The notes below the pieces were generated by a model that did no database searches, had not been told where the DNA came from, and saw only the letters and a program-made list of their open reading frames with translations. A program made the translations under genes and the position numbers. From JAGOTP01 sp964415465 (GTDB taxonomy: Bacteria > Patescibacteriota > Patescibacteriia > 2-12-FULL-60-25): a stretch of DNA of 18,621 nt. Below are positions 13,521 through 18,621 of the stretch, piece after piece (position 1 is the first letter of the stretch; every line of letters starts with the position of its first letter). Location: NCBI GenBank assembly GCA_964415465.1, contig CAYQAL010000017.1:1-18621 (forward strand), given 5' to 3'.

Positions 13521-14303
13521 ATGTCTCTTATCAAAACACCTCAAGAAATTGAGCATCTGAAAGCCGGTGGAGTGATCCTTTCGGCTATGTTGCGTGAGTT
13601 GCGAGCCAAGTGTGTGGCGGGTGCGGAAACGGCTGAACTGGATGCCCTCGCCCGAACTCGCATGCATGAGCAGAACGGAAAACCGTCTTTTTTGGGCTAT
13701 GCTCCGTCGCATGAGTACTCGCCATTCCCAGGGGCCGTTTGTATTTCTATCAACGAAGAAGTGGTTCATGGTTTGCCTGTGCCATCGCGTACTATTAAAG
13801 AAGGAGATGTTGTTGGATTGGATATCGGTATGTGGCGTGATGGGCTGGCGACGGATATGGCGACCACGGTTATCGTCGGCGATGTTTCTGAAGATGTTCG
13901 GGCGCTTGTAAAGGAGACGCGTGCGTCTTTGGAGGTTGCATTGTCGACGGTACGAGCTGGGAAGTGGATTCATGATATTGGGAATGCGATTGATGATTAT
14001 TTGACGCCCAAAGGCTATGGAATTGTGCGCGATTTGGTTGGGCACGGCGTGGGACATGCTATCCATGAAGAGCCACAGATCCCACACTTTCGAGATCGGT
14101 ATGCGCCACGCGTCAAAATGCAGGAAGGAATGGTCTTAGCGATTGAGCCGATGGTGACACTCGGTACGTGGAAAGTGCGCGTGAAGCGGGATGGTTGGAC
14201 GATTGTGACGGCGGATGGCAAGCCGGCTGCACACTTTGAGTTGACGATTGTCGTGACAAAAACAGGGTACGAACTGGTGACGCCTTGGCCGGATATTTCC
14301 TAA
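13521..14303 (+). CDS. map: Type I methionine aminopeptidase
   Basis: Removes the initiator methionine from nascent proteins. The 260 residues show all five metal ligands: Asp101 and Asp112 (GLDIGMWRDGLATDMATT), His175 (GHGVGH), Glu209 (IEPMV) and Glu240 (HFELTIVVT), plus His83 and His182 at the substrate site. The motif that normally reads FEHT has Leu241 in place of His. The start ATG 13521 gives a standard N-terminus (IKTPQEIEHLKAGGVIL). It is the usual partner of adk downstream of secY, but infA and the alpha operon do not follow. Confidence 0.95.
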   Translation: MSLIKTPQEIEHLKAGGVILSAMLRELRAKCVAGAETAELDALARTRMHEQNGKPSFLGYAPSHEYSPFPGAVCISINEEVVHGLPVPSRTIKEGDVVGLDIGMWRDGLATDMATTVIVGDVSEDVRALVKETRASLEVALSTVRAGKWIHDIGNAIDDYLTPKGYGIVRDLVGHGVGHAIHEEPQIPHFRDRYAPRVKMQEGMVLAIEPMVTLGTWKVRVKRDGWTIVTADGKPAAHFELTIVVTKTGYELVTPWPDIS

Positions 14304-14314
14304 AAGAACCATGT

Positions 14315-15148
14315 ATGCCGGAACTGCCTGAGGTTGAGACCATTCGTCGACAGCTTCATGCGCGATTACAGGGAGCGACGATTGAAGGGGTAGAACTTAT
14401 TCGCAGTGGTCGTGAGCGTCCTCTCGGAAACGCGTTTGCGCAAGCGGTAACGGGACAAACAATCATATCGGTCGATCGTCGAGCGAAGTTACTCATTTGG
14501 CGCTTACAAGCGGGTCAGGCCCTGGTGGCGCATTTAAAAATGACGGGGCGTTTTTTGTTTGTCGATGAGTCCTATGCGCCCACCAAGCACGATGCGATTC
14601 GCTTTTCTGGTCGAGATAAGACAGGAAAGCAATTTTGGTTGATCTGGAACGATGTGCGCAAGTTCGGCTTTATGGAAGTTGTGACAAGCATGGAACTTGA
14701 GAAAAAGCTAGCAGGATATGGACCCGAACCGCTTGAATGTTCACCAGTTGTGTTAGCCGAGCGTCTTCAGTTGCCGAAGACACGCGTACTTAAGGCGGCG
14801 CTGCTCGACCAATCCTGTATCGCTGGTGTGGGAAATATTTATGCCGATGAAGCTTGTTTTCGAGCAGGTATTCACCCGAACCGTCGTTTAGGAGTGTTAC
14901 AGACGAACGAGCGTCTGCGCTTAGCCAAAGAGATTCAGGCTGTATTGACGGAATCGATTGCGCAACAGGGGACGAGTGCGCACACGTACGTCGATACCAC
15001 TGGTTCGCGTGGTGGTTTTGTGGCGCTCTTACGCGTCTATGATCGTAAAGGAGAGCCGTGCGTGAACTGTAAAACGCCTATTCAAAAACTGCGTCTGGTT
15101 CAGCGGGGAACACATGTGTGTCCAAGCTGTCAAACCGAATCGACTTAA
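14315..15148 (+). CDS. mutM: Formamidopyrimidine-DNA glycosylase (Fpg)
   Basis: Bifunctional DNA glycosylase/AP lyase that removes 8-oxoguanine and formamidopyrimidines. The start MPELPEVETIRR supplies the catalytic N-terminal Pro2 and Glu3, which fixes the start at ATG 14315. The in-frame upstream start at 14285 would bury the catalytic proline and is rejected. Lys58, LLDQSCIAGVGNIYADEACFRAGIHP (about 167-192; helix-two-turn-helix) and the C-terminal zinc finger (Cys249, Cys252, Cys269, Cys272) are all present. The length of 277 is typical. The start is 11 bases after map, an uncommon but reasonable housekeeping neighbour. Confidence 0.96.
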   Translation: MPELPEVETIRRQLHARLQGATIEGVELIRSGRERPLGNAFAQAVTGQTIISVDRRAKLLIWRLQAGQALVAHLKMTGRFLFVDESYAPTKHDAIRFSGRDKTGKQFWLIWNDVRKFGFMEVVTSMELEKKLAGYGPEPLECSPVVLAERLQLPKTRVLKAALLDQSCIAGVGNIYADEACFRAGIHPNRRLGVLQTNERLRLAKEIQAVLTESIAQQGTSAHTYVDTTGSRGGFVALLRVYDRKGEPCVNCKTPIQKLRLVQRGTHVCPSCQTEST

Positions 15149-15163
15149 AAAAGTGTGCGTGGC

Positions 15164-15172
15164 TGCTATACT
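15164..15172 (+). promoter_or_regulatory. Extended -10 promoter candidate (TGCTATACT)
   Basis: TATACT at 15167-15172 preceded by TG at 15164-15165 forms a good extended -10 element; the -35 region around 15144 is weak, as often with extended -10 promoters. Transcription would start near 15179, about two bases before the ATG at 15181, predicting a leaderless mRNA for the surface-protein gene. Confidence 0.55.
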
Positions 15173-15180
15173 AGAGACCT

Positions 15181-16131
15181 ATGCTGCGCCTCTCAGTGAT
15201 CGCTCTTTTGGTCCCTTCATTGCTGTTTGGATTCATACGGGAAACGCGCGCGGCGTTTTATGATGTGGCGATTGAAGCAGCGGATATCTCTTTTTCTCCG
15301 CCTGAGCTCATTATCGGTACGAATACCCGTATTTATGCGACTATCGCGAATGTTGGACAGCGTGATGTTGAAGGAGCTGTTCGTTTTTACGAAGGAGAGA
15401 ACTTGATTGGCTCTAAGCCATTTTCTGTACGCGCCGCGGTGCGCCCAGAAGATGCGTGGGTAAGTTGGACACCACAGACGTACGGAGCGACAACGATTCG
15501 GGTAGTAGTCGAAAATGATGATGCCTTTGCAGATGGGGTGCCGGCAAATAACACCGCGACGCTCTCTGTTTTCGTCGATCGAGACACGGATCGTGATGGG
15601 GTGCCTGATCGTGAAGATGACGACCAGGACAATGATTTGATTTTGAACACGGATGAGCTTGCGCGTGGAACAGACCCGCTTCGAGCGGATACGGACGGAG
15701 ATGGGGTAAATGATCGTACGGATGCGTATCCACTCGATCCGCGTCGCTCGGTAGTGCCGCCACCGACTCCACGTGTTACGCCAACGCCTACTGCTCCGGC
15801 AGCGCGTCGTCCAGCGGCCGCGGCGCAACCGATTGTTCGTTCCACTGAGCAGGCCTCAGTTCCTGCTATAGATGTGGTGAGAACGACAACGTCTGTGATC
15901 GATGTCTCTGCGATGGAGGCGCCTACCACGACTATGGTTTTAGGTGAAACGATTCGTTTTGTAGAAGCCACGACAACGGAAGAGCTCGCATCTCGTTCGC
16001 CGGAGAGCGCTCGGCCAATTGCACGTTCTTCGAATAGCTGGAACTGGGTGTTGGTAATAGCGGCCGTTGCTTCTACTGTCGCAGCGGGATTATTTGTTTG
16101 GCTCGGTCGGCAACGTGACTCCGACGTATGA
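15181..16131 (+). CDS. Exported surface protein: CARDB-like domain, calcium repeats, C-terminal anchor
   Basis: A 316-residue predicted surface protein of unknown specific role. Order seen: signal peptide (1-24, likely cut near ETRA-AFYD); a CARDB-like beta-sandwich domain (about 26-131) with ATIANVGQRDVEGAVRFYEG and PANNTATLSVFV; thrombospondin type 3 calcium repeats (about 132-188) with DRDTDRDGVPD and DTDGDGVNDRTD; a long Pro/Thr/Ala linker; and a C-terminal membrane helix (about 289-308) followed by RQRDSDV. CARDB domains are often adhesive or scaffolding; the aspartate-rich loops bind calcium. The stop TGA overlaps the next start (ATGA), so the next gene is translationally coupled. Function is inferred from domains only. 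Confidence 0.85.
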   Translation: MLRLSVIALLVPSLLFGFIRETRAAFYDVAIEAADISFSPPELIIGTNTRIYATIANVGQRDVEGAVRFYEGENLIGSKPFSVRAAVRPEDAWVSWTPQTYGATTIRVVVENDDAFADGVPANNTATLSVFVDRDTDRDGVPDREDDDQDNDLILNTDELARGTDPLRADTDGDGVNDRTDAYPLDPRRSVVPPPTPRVTPTPTAPAARRPAAAAQPIVRSTEQASVPAIDVVRTTTSVIDVSAMEAPTTTMVLGETIRFVEATTTEELASRSPESARPIARSSNSWNWVLVIAAVASTVAAGLFVWLGRQRDSDV

Positions 16132-16949
16132 GGCGATTGTTTGTAGCGAGCGTAGGTCTGGCCTGTGCGTGTATTTCGCTTGGGAGCGGCTGTGTTGAAC
16201 GTGTACAAACAGTGTTTCCTTCGGATTCTCCGAATGAGGTGTCGGTTGCAACGAGTTCCGTTTCGACGCTGAAATGGGAAGTGAAAGGCCGAGGAGTTGA
16301 GCGGGCGAGTGTGGAGTTTTCAACATCGACTGCGAGTACTCTGATCTTGTATCGTTTTGCCTTGGCCGACCATCTCTTTTCTTTTGAACAGGCAACCTCG
16401 GGAGCGGCTGTTTCAGAGTGGGCGAAGCGTTTGCCGGAAGCAACTTTTGTCTCGAATGGTGTGTACTTTCATGAAGATCAATCGCCAAGCGGTTGGTTAA
16501 AAACGGACAACAAGGTGGTTAGTTCACGTTCTTTTGATCTGGATAAAACGGCGCTCTTGGTTCTTCAGCCAAAAGTAGAGATCAAAACGACGCCAGAAGG
16601 TCAGACGACATCCAAGCGTACCGCGCTCGAAGCCGCTCAAAGCTACCCACTCTTCATTGCGAATGGGGCGGCAGTGATAAAGACCGATTCCGGAAAGACG
16701 TCTCGTCGCACATTCGTGGGGATAGATAAAGCGCACAAATACTTGTATATTGGGCTGGTCCCCTATACGAGCATTTCTCTCTATGAACTGGGATTAGCGC
16801 TTAGTCGGTTGCCTGTTCCCTGGGAATCAGTGTTGAATCTTGATGGTGGTCCTTCGTCTGGTATTTTCTTCCGCGGACCAGAGGGGGTTGAACTCGTTGA
16901 TAGCTATGTTACGGTGCCAAATGTACTCGTCGTTACTCCTCGTCCCTAA
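16128..16949 (+). CDS. Probable lipoprotein, phosphodiester glycosidase (NAGPA-like) domain
   Basis: A 273-residue exported protein. The N-terminus is a hydrophobic signal ending LGSGC, with Cys22 a possible lipidation site, although the lipobox is imperfect (Gly at -3). The rest matches the phosphodiester glycosidase fold first known from the mammalian mannose-6-phosphate uncovering enzyme: SNGVYFHED (109-117), SRRTFVGID (192-200) and the signature LNLDGGPSSGIFF (236-248). The family cleaves sugar-phosphodiester bonds, and bacterial members act on the envelope. The exact substrate cannot be told. It overlaps the CARDB gene by four bases and is followed two bases later by the VTT gene, so the three likely form one operon. 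Confidence 0.8.
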   Translation: MRRLFVASVGLACACISLGSGCVERVQTVFPSDSPNEVSVATSSVSTLKWEVKGRGVERASVEFSTSTASTLILYRFALADHLFSFEQATSGAAVSEWAKRLPEATFVSNGVYFHEDQSPSGWLKTDNKVVSSRSFDLDKTALLVLQPKVEIKTTPEGQTTSKRTALEAAQSYPLFIANGAAVIKTDSGKTSRRTFVGIDKAHKYLYIGLVPYTSISLYELGLALSRLPVPWESVLNLDGGPSSGIFFRGPEGVELVDSYVTVPNVLVVTPRP

Positions 16950-16951
16950 CC

Positions 16952-17590
16952 ATGGTTGAAGCGTTGATGAATCAGGTACTGGCGTTGAGCCAGGTGGTCC
17001 CTCTGCCGATATTTACGGTCGTGGGTTCGTTTGTGGAAGAAATTATCTCACCCATTCCAGCTCAAGCGATCATGCTTTTGGGGGGATCGTTGGCGCGGGT
17101 GCAATACGCAGGCATGTGGATGCTGGTGCTCATGGCGTTTACAGGCGCGATCGGGAAGTTATTGGGCTCGCTCGTCTATTATGTGTTCGCCGACAAGATT
17201 GAAGATATCGTTGTTCCACGCTACGGAAAATATATCGGCGTGACACATGAACAGTTAGAGTTGGTCGGAAAGAAGCTCGGGAAAGGTTGGAAAGATGATG
17301 CCGTCTTGCTCATCCTTCGTTTACTGCCGGTTGTTCCAAGTGCGCCTGTGTCGGTTGCGTGTGGATTGTTTAAGATCGATTTACGTACGTTTATCATCAC
17401 AGCTTTCTTAGGCTCATTGTTTCGCAACCTATTTTATTTATTGATTGGCTACTACGGCTGGGATGCCTATCAGCGTTTTGTGCAGTCACTTGCACAGTAC
17501 AAGGGATCATTTAGTGTCATCGTCGCGCTTATTCTTGTTGTAGGAGCTGGGTATCTGGCGTATCGCTCGTGGAAAAGACGTCGCCGATGA
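16952..17590 (+). CDS. VTT-domain (DedA/SNARE-associated family) membrane protein
   Basis: A 212-residue integral membrane protein. Hallmarks of the VTT/DedA fold are the acidic re-entrant segment FVEEIISPIPAQAIMLLGG (27-45), the Gly-rich AIGKLLGSLVYYVF, the RLLPVVPSAPVSVACG turn (123-138) with the family arginine and prolines, a late GSLFRNLFYLLIGYYG helix, and a last helix (about 187-204) followed by basic RSWKRRRR. Some DedA proteins recycle undecaprenyl phosphate across the membrane. If this one does, it would serve envelope glycan synthesis in step with the upstream gene, but that is inference. The start ATG 16952 is preferred; Met6 is an alternative. Confidence 0.85.
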   Translation: MVEALMNQVLALSQVVPLPIFTVVGSFVEEIISPIPAQAIMLLGGSLARVQYAGMWMLVLMAFTGAIGKLLGSLVYYVFADKIEDIVVPRYGKYIGVTHEQLELVGKKLGKGWKDDAVLLILRLLPVVPSAPVSVACGLFKIDLRTFIITAFLGSLFRNLFYLLIGYYGWDAYQRFVQSLAQYKGSFSVIVALILVVGAGYLAYRSWKRRRR

Positions 17591-17626
17591 ATTACTATAT
17601 CCGTGTCTATGGATACGTCCTTTTCC
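17571..17626 (+). repeat. Inverted repeat spanning the VTT stop and next start
   Basis: GGAAAAGACGT (17571-17581) pairs with ACGTCCTTTTCC (17615-17626) with a single bulged base. Inside, TATCC (17598-17602) pairs with GGATA (17611-17615), placing most of the next ATG (17609) in the loop; the two stems share base 17615. There is no T-tract and both arms lie partly in coding sequence, so this may be chance or a translational control structure. Confidence 0.35.
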
Positions 17627-18621
17627 GCTGTGCAAGCGTCGCTGACGCCAGCGGATCTTCGTGCATTAACTGACCAAGTGACACGGGGGGTCTTAACGCC
17701 GCTTCAGGCTTCTGAGCGTGTAGCTGTCGGTGGAGTCTTGTTGACACACGATGCAGAGGCATTTTTTGGTGAAGTGTTGAAACATGGCGGTGCATCGGTC
17801 GCGAACCTCATTCTGGAGCACCTTCCGATGCTGCGTGTCGGGCACACTTCAACTTCTACGGCAAGATATCTTGGGACATTGCTCCTTGATTATGCAACTG
17901 ATCCGGATGTGAGTCGGAAGATCTTGGCGTGGCATCCGAATTTTATCGATGTTCCAGCTGTTCTCGAACATATTTCCATTCAAGATGAAACAGATCTTCA
18001 CTTCTACCAAGATCTGCTTTGTACCGTCGCAAAAGAAGTTCGGGGGTATTCAGCGGGGGAGCGAACGTCTCGTTTATTAATCGCTCTTTTACATCAGGCC
18101 CCAGAATGGATTGGGCAAGTCGTTTCGGCGCTAGACCGGGTTCAAACGGAGCTCGATCTCGATCTGTTCTTAAAGGCGGTTGCTGAGTTGGGTGTCGCCA
18201 AAGAGGCACTCTTTCCTCAGTTGCCTTTGATTGGACGAGTCTCGTCTAACTGGTCACGGATCGTCGAATGGACACTTCGGACCTACTCAGAGCGTCGGAT
18301 TGAAGCCTTGGGGAAGCTTCTTGAGCAAAACCGAACGAATTCCTATTCAATCGAAGGAGCCTTTGTTCGCTTAGCAAAAGAGGTGGTGGTTCAAGAATTG
18401 CCAGCCTTTGTTCAGCTCTTGGAGCGATATCGTCGGCAGGAAGATTGGCCGAACAAGGTGATCATTGAATTGTTGTATAATCAACAGCTCCCATTAGAAG
18501 TGTTAGTTGATTCGCAGCGATCTTTCTCTTTGTATCGAAATATTGTTGCCAGCCTGTCTTCAATCTTCGATCGTACATCAGACGGAGAGACGTCGTTGGA
18601 TATCAAACGTCTTTTGACACG
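17609..18621 (+). CDS. Unrecognised, probably alpha-helical cytosolic protein (3' truncated by window)
   Basis: An open frame of 337 codons from ATG 17609 to the window edge with no stop, reading MDTSFSAVQASLTPADLRAL at the start. It has no signal peptide or membrane helix, and no P-loop or metal motif that I can identify. The sequence is rich in Leu, Glu, Val and Ala in amphipathic stretches such as RIEALGKLLEQNR and ELPAFVQLLERYRRQE, suggesting a helical repeat or scaffold fold. Codon use and the GTCTATG start resemble the neighbours. It lies 18 bases after the VTT stop and is probably in the same transcript. I do not recognise a family and assign no function. Confidence 0.75.
   Translation, partial: MDTSFSAVQASLTPADLRALTDQVTRGVLTPLQASERVAVGGVLLTHDAEAFFGEVLKHGGASVANLILEHLPMLRVGHTSTSTARYLGTLLLDYATDPDVSRKILAWHPNFIDVPAVLEHISIQDETDLHFYQDLLCTVAKEVRGYSAGERTSRLLIALLHQAPEWIGQVVSALDRVQTELDLDLFLKAVAELGVAKEALFPQLPLIGRVSSNWSRIVEWTLRTYSERRIEALGKLLEQNRTNSYSIEGAFVRLAKEVVVQELPAFVQLLERYRRQEDWPNKVIIELLYNQQLPLEVLVDSQRSFSLYRNIVASLSSIFDRTSDGETSLDIKRLLT

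Overview
The window is a ribosomal-protein supercluster from a bacterium. It runs from the 3' end of tuf through a compact S10-spc block to secY, followed by an ATPase-adk-map-mutM stretch and a short run of envelope genes. All genes lie on the + strand and most are separated by only a few bases. The organism is most likely a member of the Candidate Phyla Radiation (Patescibacteria). Ribosomal protein L30 (rpmD) is missing: only 11 bases lie between the S5 stop and the L15 start. S14 is the short zinc-ribbon form, genes are tightly packed, and a lone VirD4/TraG-like ATPase of the sort common in CPR genomes is present. TGA is used as a stop (L29, the CARDB protein, the VTT protein), so the TGA=Gly code of Gracilibacteria/Absconditabacteria does not apply. 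I cannot fix the class from sequence alone.

Layout. 1-427: C-terminal part of EF-Tu. 437-499: a very strong hairpin in the tuf-rpsJ spacer. 510-860: S10. 861-1081: a structured, gene-free leader ending in a terminator-like hairpin with a U-tract. 1082-9990: L3, L4, L23, L2, S19, L22, S3, L16, L29, S17, L14, L24, L5, S14, S8, L6, L18, S5, L15. 10030-11307: secY. 11322-11350: a perfect 12-bp terminator. 11413-14303: VirD4-like ATPase, adenylate kinase and methionine aminopeptidase. 14315-15148: Fpg/MutM DNA glycosylase. 15181-17590: a surface CARDB/calcium-repeat protein, a lipoprotein-like phosphodiester glycosidase and a VTT/DedA membrane protein. 17609-end: an unrecognised protein cut by the window edge. 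The alpha-operon genes that often follow map (infA, rpmJ, rpsM, rpsK, rpsD, rpoA, rplQ) are not here.

How the parts work together. The first half makes most of the ribosome's core proteins plus the SecY channel. Adk, Map and Fpg are housekeeping enzymes for nucleotide balance, N-terminal methionine removal and oxidised-base repair. The last third is envelope-directed.

The most unusual signals are in RNA and translation rather than a new multi-gene machine. There are two strong RNA hairpins flanking rpsJ. There is essentially no Shine-Dalgarno sequence in front of any gene; instead short C/T-rich junctions such as TAATCTATG recur, with T at -1 in 26 of 29 starts. Several promoter candidates would give nearly leaderless mRNAs. 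S5 carries a long RGG-like N-terminal extension, and many other ribosomal proteins carry Ala/Lys/Pro-rich tails. I did not find a CRISPR array, tRNA, rRNA, insertion sequence or prophage.
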